Both the position numbers and the translations under genes were made by a program. Below, in pieces: positions 21,053 through 32,798 of a stretch of 64,000 bases of DNA. Position 1 is the first letter of the stretch; every line of letters starts with the position of its first letter. This DNA comes from Halictus rubicundus (lineage: Eukaryota; Arthropoda; Insecta; Hymenoptera; Halictidae): positions 62,001 to 126,000 of the forward strand of contig NW_027489008.1 in NCBI RefSeq assembly GCF_050948215.1, written 5' to 3'. The notes under the pieces were generated by a model. It saw only the letters and a program-made list of their open reading frames with translations. It made no database searches and had not been told where the DNA came from.

Positions 21053-22642
21053 GAATGAAAGTTCAAATTTTAGATTTTTCAATATACCTTCATAAAATTG
21101 TGACGAGTGAATTGTTAGGGGCTTTTCCTGAAGAAAATGAGTCCAAACTCCTACCGCGACCGGTCAAATGACCGTTTTTAAAATTTCGATTAGAATTTCC
21201 TATATACAACGTAGTTGAATCGCCTTTAAACTTCACGACTTTTCCTACAATATGCGTATAATACATTTTTCAATATTTACTTCTTTTTTTATTGTTTATT
21301 TTCTGAGAAAAATTTGTAGTCTGTCTTACCTACCACGACCGGTCATTTGACCGGTAGATCGATTTATATCTTTTTGTAATAGTATTCTTTCAAAGACTCA
21401 ATTCCGAAACTATAAAGTCGTTACAAACGGAAGGTAATGCAGTTGTGGCATGATTTTAGCCGAAAAGTGCTTACAGTCCTCGCTCGCCTATCGGCCTCGC
21501 GGTCTTTATTTGCTTGATTGGTATCCGAAGCGGTCCAGAACCTCGGATTTTCTTACACCGTCTTATCTACTATGACTGTAAAATAAATAAAATCATAGCC
21601 GAAGGAGATGCCTAGACGTCTTCTCACGAATTCAAATCAGTAAAGTCTCGTGAGCTGGACAGAGAGCATCAAAACGTGAAAGTTACAAGGAGCATATTCG
21701 GCAGTCTTTTACTATTTTGTATTTTTATTCTATTATTATTCTACTTTTATTTTCTATTGTATTACGCGTTATAAGTGTCACTTTCAAAAAAGTGAACAAA
21801 CCAACAATACTTCGTAGCAAGTTTCACATTTTATCTTTTGTTCATTTTTTTATCCATCTTGATTTACATTTTTATATTTTAGTTTTTATTTTATCCCTTG
21901 AATATTCATTCCCAAAATGTAAAGACGTTCGAAATTTTTGATATTGCAAATGACAATACGGAAAATTATGATCTATTTGAGAACGACTCGAACACCGATG
22001 AGGACGAAGGGAATGTTTCGAACGTACGTAGAGGACGAAAGAGAAGGAGATTTTTAGTTACTTCCGATAGCGAGAATGAGGAAGAGGTAATCGAAACTGC
22101 TATAGACGGAACTGTTTGGCAAGAAGTAAAAGAAGGGTCTAATCCTGGAAGAGCACCTATTCATAATATGTTTAGGGGAACATCAGGCCCAACAGGGTAT
22201 AGTAAACGAAATATTATGCGGTGAAAACGAATAAAATATACATTATATACTCCTAAATAAAAGAAACTATATTTTTATACTGTCAAATTGGCTATTATCT
22301 TCATTCTATATTAAAAAATATAAGTTGTGCTACAGACCGGTCATTTGACCGGTCGCGGTAGAAATAGGTATACGCGAAGTTTCGGTAGGAATAGTGTTAA
22401 TGCGAATAGTATTTTTAATACGAATAAGTTGTAGAGCTTATCCAGATGAAAATGAGTCCAAACACGACATCATTTGGATTATCTTCAACAAGATTTTAAT
22501 TTTTATCGTAACATTACGTATCAATAAAATTGTTCGATTACACTCGAGTTTGGACTCATTTTCATCAGGAAAAGCCCCTCAATTCACTCGCCGCAATTTT
22601 ATGGAGGTATATTGAAAAATCTAAAAGTTTGAACTTTCATTC
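21053..22642. mobile_element. Foldback element with piggyBac-like remnant (right arm)
   Basis: Mirror of 10054-11643. The inverted repeats, the TTAA and the accggtcaaatgaccggt boxes are all kept in the opposite order. Confidence 0.65.
21898..22224 (+). pseudogene. piggyBac-like transposase N-terminal fragment (right arm)
   Basis: Same 108-codon translation as the minus-strand copy at 10472-10798. There is no ATG at the start, and the frame ends just after the GPTGYSKRN segment. Confidence 0.75.
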
Positions 22643-23001
22643 GTGCGCGATTCTCCATCTGCTTACATTGTATACCGTTTGTCAGTCGCTGGGTCTTTGA
22701 AGATCGGCGTTCGTCGGACCTCGTCGCCGCTTATTCGAGCTGGCAAAAGTTATTCGAAGATTTATCCGAAGCCTTTGAATAAAAGATACAGATAAAAGAT
22801 GAAAATTTATTCCAAGTTCGAATAAATCCGCTTCGAATAAAAAAAATTCTCTCTATTCGTCCGATAAATTCTCGTCTAATAAAATTATTTATTCGACAGA
22901 GATACTTTTTTTATTCGAACTTTCGAATAACGAATAAAGATAAAATATCTTTGATTCGAATCCTTATTTAAATAATTTGTTATCTAAATAGTGCCCAACT
23001 C
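22643..23001. repeat. AT-rich hAT-like terminal region (right arm)
   Basis: Mirror of 9695-10053. It ends in tgcccaactctg around 22992-23003. Confidence 0.45.
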
Positions 23002-23453
23002 TGTCTGGAATGCAGTGCAAGGGACACTCTTGTCCGTGTCGGTTTGCACTATCGACTCTGACGTTAACAGAACCGAAGAAATAAAAAGAAATACGCGGAT
23101 ACTACGACCGCTGCTGCTCTGGTGGACTACGACTCTACGGTTGCTCGGAGGAATACTTGTTTATTTGAGGCTAGTTGGTTGACTGGTCTTGTCGTCTCTT
23201 CACTCCTTGCAGCTAATCTCGGTGTGGGTGGGGTCTAAGAATCTCTGTCTTCTAATTTGTTCGTGATTGGTCAATCATTGTCATTGATCTTCGTTGGCGC
23301 CTACCATTGCCAAAGGGAGGGTAACCTTGTGCCGAGGTGGACGCGCGGTACCCTCACTCGATGGGTCCGGAAAGGCGTTATAAACCTGCGCCCGGTAAAG
23401 TGTTGTAAATTTTGTCCCGGGCCGCTACCATAAATGCTAGTGCATTACAAACA
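23002..23453 (-). repeat. LTR-like block (right arm)
   Basis: Mirror of 9243-9694. The limits are tentative because no target duplication was found. Confidence 0.4.
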
Positions 23454-25265
23454 TGATAAACTGGAGGTAGGCCGAAGTCTGCCACCCAGATGTTTGGTTA
23501 TATTGAAATATTTGTTTTGTCTTGTGACGGAACAATACCAAAGTAAAATTTAAACTGAAAAAATTAAAAAGAATCGGGTTTAATGGTATATACTGAAATA
23601 TATTTTGTATTTTTAAATCATTCTTTTTGTTTTTTAAATTTAATTACCCTTAAAAAATGTTCAAAACTAGTTATTATAAATATTGTTGTTCAATCTTTTA
23701 TCAATCCCAAATAATTAAATTTATTAGAATATATATGCTGCGAATGAAAAGCAATATCAGAAGTACATTGAATAAGTAGCTATTAAATAGTCAAATGAAA
23801 TTAATGATATCAACGTCGTATTTTATTTAATTAAATTTAAACTACATTCTTACTTTTGGCTAATATTGAACTAATTTAATTTTTTATAATTATGTTATTA
23901 CACTGTTGTAGTTGTAATTGCACAGGGAAGACGACTGATGTAGTAGAAAGAACAAGAAAAAAGTGTTTAACGAAAAAAAAATCGTTCCATGCGGGATTCG
24001 ATCCGGGACCAAAATATTCTCAGCCGGAGACGTTACGTTATTATTATTATTACATTACGTCTCCTTCGATGCACTCGCGTGTCAGCCGTAATGGAATTAA
24101 GAGGAAACAACATTCTTTTGTTTCATTCATCATATGAATCCTCGACATGAGATTTAAAATTATATCAGCAACAGCGCCATTGTAGAATATCGGTTCCACA
24201 ATATTAGTTCTGGATGATACGGTAGGATGTGACACGGAATAGTACGGGGGCTCTAGAGCCCCCCGAGCGTGAGACAGAATAATACATTGGGTGATTGGTC
24301 TACTCCTATACCTCGTCTGTGGTATGGTATTACCTACAGATGTGTAGCTGACTGATGAATACGAGATGGAAACACCGGCGTGTTGGATAACGAATAAGAA
24401 AGGAACTGAAAAGGGAATCTTTCAATTTTATTAAATGTTGGATATTTATAGGGAGGAGGGTCCTAAGTGGACATGTTTTTTTTTACCCGGAGTATGGAAC
24501 GATCAGGTGTCAGACGTTATAACAGAATAAAAATTGTAATTGTTACATTACATTTATTTCAGTATCACTGTCAAAAAGTCTACGTGCATTTGCATAAGAG
24601 TATGATCCTAATAATGATAATGTATGATTAGATTAGGTCCGGATACGATGTTTTGCGAATGTTATAACTTAAAAATACTTTACCACTATTATTCATGCAC
24701 ACACCTCGGTCTCTCTTTTTTTATTATGAAATAAATGTTTACAACAGAGTCAATAAATTCATGTGTGAAGCTAAATTAAACCAAAAATGAAATGATTCAA
24801 AATTTCAAAGGTCTAAAAAGAACTACGATTCATAAGTGTCTATATATAGACTAGAGTTTTATTTGATCCTTGCTTTGTCATTGGGCGATACAACCACATA
24901 CATTGCAACGCGCGCGCCAGTCTTTGACTGCTCTGTCCTCGTTACAGCATTCGAACGCGCCTCCGGAAATTATTCGAAGTCAAATAAACCGCCGAAAAAG
25001 ACAGATGAAAATGGACATGTGGCAGCCTGGGCATCGCGCAGCGGCAAGCACGCCGACGAACCGCCAACATACATTGTATACGCGGCGGCGCGGCGACGGT
25101 CCACGGGAAGCTGCAGAGAAAGAAGCGAAGATCGGTTCCGAAGGCGGTCGAAGGAATGCCATCGAACATTCGCTCGCAAGCGTCGGCCAGTATTCACTTC
25201 AGAGCAGCCATTCGTGTCAGTGCCGTGTGTTGTAAGTACGTATTATGGCGATTAGGTTTGGAGTA
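23454..25265. other. Unassigned arm sequence (right arm)
   Basis: Mirror of 7431-9242. It includes the hairpin at 24246-24263 and the tRNA-like module near 24000-24030. No gene is recognised. Confidence 0.5.
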
Positions 25266-26482
25266 TACATTTTGATAAGTTTTCCCGAAAACAGGCCATT
25301 TGTCCGCACAGTACGGCGGTCTCTTTATTTTCCGAGATATTTGCAAAAACTGTCTATTTTGATGTAAACTTCTGCCTATTTTGAATGACCGAATTTGTTC
25401 TTTAGGGCGCGGGAGGGTTCTTTGGTTAAAATGTACAAGGAGATTTTTATTATCCACCCTATGAAATTATCGAGTCGATGTTCTCCCATTTTGCAATCAA
25501 ATTCACAGAAGTTATTTATTCATGATCACTATAAGTTGTTTCTATATATGTATTCATTGAGTGATACATGTTATTATTTATTTCCAGTGTTTTCAAATGG
25601 GTGAGGTTGGCCAACGGATGCAATGCTGGTTCGGTCTTTACCTCACGCACTGGTTCCTCGGTCACCCCAGGGTCTCATGTTTCCTTTTCAACGGTTAAGA
25701 AGTAATTTTGCAGGTATTTCCTCATTATTTCTTTATCAATGTTTTAATTTGAATAGATTTTGTTTTCTTGAATTTGGAATTTATAGGATACGGGTCTTAG
25801 GGATTGCTATTCCCTTATAACTTCTGCGAAATATATTCTTTAGGTTCCATGAGTTTTAGCGCCTTATATATATATATACATTAATATATGAAGGGAGGTA
25901 TGAAATTATCGAGTCGAAGTGGTCAATGTTTTTTCACTTTGCAATCATATTCACAGAAGTTATTTATACATGATCACTATAAGTTGTTTCTATATATCTA
26001 TTCATTGAGTTTATAAACGTTGAATGAAGTGCACAAGTGGATGTATTTCAGGTAGAGACAATTTCTAATCGCACCGCAAACGATCCCTTCATTTATTCTC
26101 AGGTTGTCCCTATAATTTATTTTCCTTACCGCGTGTAGTAGCTTAAAAACTTTACCTTCTGCCGTTGAATACATGTTATTATTTATTTTCAGTGTTTTCA
26201 AGTGTGAGGCCGGCCATTGGATGCAATGTGGGTTCGCTGTTCACCTCACTGACTGGTTCCTCGGTCACCCCAGGGCCTCGTGTTTTGTTTTCAACAGTTA
26301 AGAAGAAATTTCACAGGTATTTTCTCATTATTTCTTTATTAATGTTTTAATTTGAATAGATCTTGTTACCTTGAATTTGGAATTTATAGGATATGGGTCT
26401 TAGGGATTGCTATTCCCTTGTAACTTCTGCGAAATATATTCTTTACGTTCCTTGAGTTTTCTCGCTTTATATACATACACTA

Positions 26483-28202
26483 ACCAGCAAAACTGAGTCT
26501 ACACTATTTGAGCCAACATAACTTTTTAAAAATCTGATCAAATGACTTGAATTTTATTGAGAAGTTGGAAGGTTTAGTTTGTTAGACGAGGTGTAAAAAA
26601 TTTTTGAAAAAAGTTTGAATTGGTCGGAATCGCAAAAGAAATAGTAACAGTTGGTTTTTTTAGCTTTTTTATCTGAGCCTGTATTGAAAATTTAAAAAAT
26701 GTGTTTGATTCGCTTGAGTAAATTACATCCATGCTGAAAATTTCACCGATATTGGTTAATTCGTTTACGAGTTATAAACGCTTAAAAGTGGAAAAATTGC
26801 CGTTTTTCATGATTTTCGACTTAAAACCACACTTTTAATCGTTTATAACTCGTAATCGAATTAACCAATATCTGTGAAATTTTAAGCGTAGATATAATTT
26901 ATTCGAGCAAATCAAATACATTCCTTAAATTTTCAATACAGGCTCTGATAAAAAAGCTGAAAAAACCAACTTTTACTATTTCTTTTGCGATTCCGACCAA
27001 TTAAAATTTTTTTCAAAAATTTTGTACACCTCGTCTAATATATATATCAATTATTGATTCCCCTCGGGGTTACAATTTTAATTACATCTCCCTCTTACCC
27101 CAATCTTAACCTTAAACTTATCCTAACTTACCCTAACTTAATTAAACGTGTCCTAAAAACACGCCATAGAGAGAGAGAACGATCTTTCACTAATATCCGC
27201 CGCGTTATTATTTTTCCCTGTCCCACACATACATGCTTCTCTGCTCTCTCCCCTCCCTGCACCTCACCCATCCTTCCCATGCCTCCTGGACCTCCTCTTT
27301 CGGCTGCTCTCTCTTTCACTCCATTCCTATGCATTCTCTCCATTTACTTCATCTCCCATATCTCTCCATTCCTGCTCTTCCTCCATTCATCCACCTTCCT
27401 CATCCATTCCTCTCCTCCTTCATCCCCTAATACTTCCCCACCATCCCCTGCCAACCACTCCCCTCAACCCTCCCTTACACATTTCCCACACATGTTCCCA
27501 CGTTTCCTCCTCTCACCCACAGACCTTACATACTTTCTTCTCCTCCTCCAACCAATACTTTCCACCTCTCATCTCGTTTCCCAACCTGTACCTGGCCACC
27601 CTTTGCCACCTGCTCTCTCCCCAGCCTTTCTTCAGATACCCCGGTATCCGCTCTCCCTTCACCCTCCCGTACCACATGTTGTACCTTGCGCTTCCTATCT
27701 TTTCCCATCTCTCCCCTGTTGCTTCTTCTTTTCCCCTTTCACTATCTCCTCACTCACTGCCTCTATCCTCTCCTCCATCATCTCCTCCGCCTCCTCCGCT
27801 GTCCAGCCCCTCTCTTCCCAAAAACGCCGTCACTCCTTCACCCACCCTACTACCTCCCCTCCCCTTCTGCCCCTTCCTCTTCCCTGCTCCCAGCACAACC
27901 TAGCTAGCTCCCCCCCTTTTTCCACCCTCAACTTCTTCTGGTACCCCCATGCCCTCAACCCCGCCCTCCCTCTCAACAACTCCCTCTGCAGCTGTTACCG
28001 CACCATATACCGCGGTGCGTACCTCTCTACTCCTAGGACCCACCTCAGAAACCTCTCCTGCAACCTTTCCACCTCTTCCCATTCCTTCCTACACCTCGTC
28101 TAATAAACTAATCCTTCTAACTTCTCAATAAAATTCAAGTCATTTGATCTAATTTTTAAAAAGTTATGTTGCTTCAAATAGTGTAGACTCAGTTTTGCTG
28201 GT
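26483..28202. mobile_element. Tc1/mariner-type MITE split by a LINE (right arm)
   Basis: Mirror of 4494-6213, with TA on both sides. Confidence 0.85.
27040..28089 (-). mobile_element. 5'-truncated non-LTR retrotransposon (right arm)
   Basis: Mirror of 4607-5656, with the same 15-bp target duplication. The pyrimidine-rich plus strand carries a 349-codon open frame that I regard as spurious. Confidence 0.85.
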
Positions 28203-28402
28203 TATTGTACATTAATATATACATTAATAACCAAATTACGAGAAGTGCCCGAAGACAGACCATTTGTCCGCACTGTACGGAGGTCTCTTTATTTTCTGAG
28301 ATATTTGCAAAAAACTGTCAGAGTCTCCATTGCGAATTCTGCCTATTTTCAATGACCGAATTTGTTCTTTAGGATGGAGGAGAGTTCTTTCATTAAAATC
28401 TA

Positions 28403-29178
28403 TGTTATGTCGTGCAGTTTCTCGCAATTGTAGGAGAGGTTCTGCGTGTTATTTTGTCGAATTAATGACCCGACACCTTCCTTTGCAATAACAACTTTGG
28501 TTTATTAGAACAATGACTATATACAGTTTACATTCGGACTGGTGATTATTCGGTTTCCTTTGAGAACAAGTTTGTATCTAATTTCTGCTCTGGGGTCAGC
28601 TCGCTCTTCACCTCGGTGGTGACTTTGGAGAAGAGTGGGAGATGGTCCCATTTTTGGGGGAAAGAAATCTCACTTGCTGATTGACTTGAGGGAGGAGTCA
28701 TTTGTATGCAACCCCTGTTGGTGGTGGAGGAAGTCCCCACCCCAAGTCAAACGCGTAGAGAAAGTGCCTAGACCAGCACGTGACGATTGCCAGACCACAG
28801 AGCAGCGTGACGAAAAAAAGGGCCCAAGTGGCCAGCACGTGCCTATGGTTTATTACCCCCTTGTCCCATGAGGGCGAGGACCATCGAGTTTGGGAACAAT
28901 GCTTCCTTGGAAAAGCTAGATTTTCCAAGGACTTGGCAGAAGAGTCACTTTGTTCCAGTCATCTGGCAACTATGTTTATTAGGGGTCCCCAAACTGATGG
29001 CCCAAGGGGTCTGCCTTAGGGTCTCTAACCCTCACGCACTACGCGGATGCCTAACCCGTGACGATTAGGCCTTAACTGGTAACGTGTATATAAAAAATGC
29101 TTAGGCCTTCTCGAGACCCTTGTAAAAGTATCCCGAGGTCTAATGGTCTTTCCTCGGAAATGGCTGTGTGTCATAACA
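28403..29178 (-). mobile_element. Solo LTR in the satellite array (right arm)
   Basis: Mirror of 3518-4293. The duplicated 5-mer reads atcta on the plus strand at both sides. Confidence 0.88.
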
Positions 29179-31324
29179 ATCTACAAGGGAATTTTTATTA
29201 TCCACCCTATGAAATTATTGAGTCGATGGGGTCAATGTTCTTGAACTTTGCAATCAAATTCACAGAAGAAATTTATTCATGATATACTATTGTATATGTA
29301 TCCATTGAGTTCATCAACGTTGAATGAAGTCTTCACAAGTGCAAGTATTTCAGGTAGAGACAATTTCTAATTGCACCGCAAACGATCCCTTCATTTATTC
29401 TCAAGTTGTCCCTACAATTTATTTTCCTTACCGCGTGTAGTAGCTTGGAAACTTCACCTTCTGCCGTTGGATACATGTTATTATTTATTTCCAGTGTTTT
29501 CAAATGGGTGAGGTTGGCCAACGGATGCAATGCTGGTTCGCTCTTTACCTCACGCACTGGTTCCTCGGTCACCCCAGGGCCTCATGTTTCGTTTTCAACG
29601 GTTAAGAAGTAATTTTGCAGGTATTTCCTCATTATTTCTTTATCAATGTTTTAATTTGAATAGATTTTGTTTTCTTGAATTTGGAATTTATAGGATACGG
29701 GTCTTAGGGATTGCTATTCCCTTATAACTTCTGCGAAATATATTCTTTACGTTCCATGAGTTTTAGCGCCTTATATATATATACATTAATATATGAAGGG
29801 AGGTATGAAATTATTGAGTCGAAGTGGTCAATGTTTTTTCACTTTGCAATCAAATTCACAGAAGAAATTTATTCATGATATACTATTGTATATGTATCCA
29901 TTGAGTTCATCAACGTTGAATGAAGTCTTCACAAGTGCAAGTATTTCAGGTAGAGACAATTTCTAATTGCACCGCAAACGATCCCTTCATTTATTCTCAA
30001 GTTGTCCCTACCATTTATTTTCCTTACCGCGTGTAGTAGCTTGGAAACTTCACCTTCTGCCGTTGGATACATGTTATTATTTATTTCCAGTGTTTTCAAA
30101 TGGGTGAGGTTGGCCAACGGATGCAATGCTGGTTCGCTCTTTACCTCACGCACTGGTTCCTCGGTCACCCCAGGGCCTCATGTTTCGTTTTCAACGGTTA
30201 AGAAGTAATTTTGCAGGTATTTCCTCATTATTTCTTTATCAATGTTTTAATTTGAATAGATTTTGTTTTCTTGAATTTGGAATTTATAGGATACGGGTCT
30301 TAGGGATTGCTATTCCCTTATAACTTCTGCGAAATATATTCTTTACGTTCCATGAGTTTTAGCGCCTTATATATATATACATTAATATATGATGGAGGTA
30401 TGAAATTATTGAGTCGAAGTGGTCAATGTTTTTTCACTTTGCAATCAAATTCACAGAAGTTATTTATTCATGATCACTATAAGTTGTTTCTATATATGTA
30501 TTCATTGAGTGATACATGTTATTATTTATTTCCAGTGTTTTCAAATGGGTGAGGTTCGCCAACGGATGCAGTGCTGGTTCGCTCTTTACCTCACGCACTG
30601 GTTCCTCGGTCACCCCAGGGCCTCATGTTTCGTTTTCAACGGTTAAGAAGTAATTTTGCAGGTATTTCCTCATTATTTCTTTATCAATGTTTTAATTTGA
30701 ATAGATTTTGTTTTCTTGAATTTGGAATTTATAGGATACGGGTCTTAGGGATTGCTATTCCCTTATAACTTCTGCGAAATATATTCTTTACGTTCCTTGA
30801 GTTTTAGCGCCTTATATATATATATATACACATTAATAACCAAATTACGAGAAGTGCCCAAAAACAGGCCATTAGTCCGCACAGTACTGCGGTATCTTGA
30901 TTTTCCGAGATATTTGCAAAAAACTGCCTATTTTGATGAAAAATTCTGCCTATTTTGAATGACCGACTTTGTTCTTTAGGGCGGGGGAGGGTTCTTTCGT
31001 TAATACCTACAATGCACAACAAACTTTCTTTAATACACCCTGTGAAAGTATCGAGTCGAAGGGGTCAATGTTCTTCCACTTTGCAATCAAATTCACAGAA
31101 GTTATTTATTCCTGATCACTATAAGCTGTTTCTATACTATATGTATCGATTGCCAAATGATTCCTTCAAATATCTCGATGCTTTAAATTTGACTGTGATT
31201 TCGGACCTGACATGAGTATAGAAATGCCGCGAGTGGAAATACTGGAACATTTCGGCAAGAAAAAAACGTAGATAAAGCGAATATGTACGAAATAGACATA
31301 ATAAAGGATTTATTTTGTACATAG

Positions 31325-31482
31325 TAAGAAGCAATATTTTATTCACTATATTGTCTTTTAATCTATTTCTTTTTTTTACTAATTATTTCGCCAGTCTTTG
31401 AGAATACTCTTTCGGAAGGAACAGATGTTGCCATAACACAAAGATACTCCTTTGCAAGCTTTGATAGTGTTACGTCCCGAGT
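31325..31482 (-). pseudogene. hAT transposase C-terminal fragment (right arm)
   Basis: Mirror of 1214-1371, with the same frameshift in the homopolymer (31370-31377 as T on the plus strand). Confidence 0.8.
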
Positions 31483-32000
31483 GGGATGAATTACGATTTT
31501 AAGAGGATAGGACGCAGTTTCAAACCTACCTGCATACACCGGCTATGGTTCGGGAAATTGAGGATCGTTTAAATAACTTTGTACCCTTATTTTGAAAACA
31601 ACAATATTATTGATTTATTCAAAGTGTGGTTCTGAATCAGAGATTACAAATTTGATTTTACAAATATGGTTTATATAGCGCATATACTGGAGTGCTTATA
31701 AATAGTTTGATAATAATAATAATAATATTAATATTACCGTGATCACGGGTTCGAATTCGGTTACAATATACTCCGACTGCTGACACTGGTCTTTGAAACG
31801 GTTTGTCGCGAAACAACTGAACGAACTATTTTAACTTCAAAAGAGACTACTGGACTATTGACTATGACTGAATAACTGATTGTTCACGATTGTCTGACTG
31901 ACTGACTGACTATTTATAACTGAATTTTAGGAGTTGGTCCCCCTTTTTATAAGATGCACAATCCTTTGTTTTTCAAAGATGCTGGCACAGGAGTCTCTAC
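31483..32000. other. Flank of the Gypsy insertion (right arm)
   Basis: Mirror of 696-1213, ending in the target duplication CTAC at 31997-32000. No gene is seen. Confidence 0.6.
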
Positions 32001-32235
32001 TGTAGAACAGCTAGATAGTTGCCTCACGCGCCGAGACGACTGCGTGCGCTGCGGTCGAGCACATGCGGGAGTGGGAGCGGCTGAAGAGTCAGTCCGCTGC
32101 AGCCTTACCTCGAGGCAACATCTCTGCGCTCGAGAACGCACCTTTATGTATCCGTTGTTACTTCTCAGGAAATACAGTTACCATTTTCTAACCTACGTAT
32201 GTTCGTACATTCCTGACCAGAGTCCATCTCCTACA
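32001..32235 (+). repeat. Gypsy 5' LTR
   Basis: TGTAGAACAG to TCCTACA, 235 bp. It contains a CpG-rich central part (ctcacgcgccgagacgac) and is mirrored at 461-695. Confidence 0.95.
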
Positions 32236-32798
32236 ACTTCAGAAGTGGGATACGCGAAAGAACGTGGAAGAAAATTTTACGTGGGAAGAACAATTTACGT
32301 TTTACGGGAATTTCGGCAGCGCGTGTTGAAGTTACGTTTTACCGGTGTGCACCTTATGCATTATGTGTAGCATTGGATTTACATAAGTAGACAAATACAC
32401 GAGCTAAGAGTAATCAGGATTTATCCATCCTGTAGGCGAAGAACATTTATAACGTGGGAAAACGCAACGACCGTTCGTTGTTTGGGCGTCGAAGGTCGAG
32501 AACGTTCGGTGTCCGTTGTGTTGTGTGTGCGCGCAGAGTAACCTTGACGGCGTAGCAAACGTCCGCGAGTGTTTGGGACGGTTGAGGCTGTGCCGCGCTG
32601 TACGATATTTGCGAATATTATTGCGACCAACTTTCGGCTCTTATGATCACTGAGTGCGCGTGTTATTTGGTGCTAACGGTGTAAGAGACTGGTTGAACGG
32701 ATCTTGCACAGTGCAATTACGTGTAATCGAACTTTCGAAGTAATTTGTTAATTGTTGAACGATCGTCGCCAAAAAAAAAAAAAAAAGAGGGAAAAGAA

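Larger units (their letters stand above)
25266..31004. repeat. Degenerate satellite-like array (right arm)
   Basis: Mirror of 1692-7430, with the same unit order reversed. The 79-codon frames of units R2 and R3 lie at 29929-30168 and 29333-29572 on the minus strand. Confidence 0.85.
20548..32695. repeat. Right arm of a giant inverted repeat
   Basis: Mirror image of 1-12702, without the 554-base LINE insertion present in the left arm. The inner boundary is cataaaattgcc (20548-20559). On the spacer side it abuts a motif, ggtataagagtagacc read on the minus strand, that also occurs inside both arms (8384 and 24312). The arm runs outward into a complete Gypsy element at 32001-37362, so the duplicated segment may continue through that element outside the window on the other side. 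Confidence 0.97.

Noticed and set aside
1..32695. Palindrome as a simple hairpin sequencing artefact
   Set aside because: A 7.8-kb unique centre, an insertion with target duplication in only one arm, and at least one point difference are not expected from a read that folds back on itself. An assembly error at a larger scale still needs long-read confirmation.
32745..32798. Upstream extension of the Gypsy Gag-Pol frame
   Set aside because: The extension opens at a TTG and crosses an A-rich run. The ATG at 32799 starts a normal Gag N-terminus.
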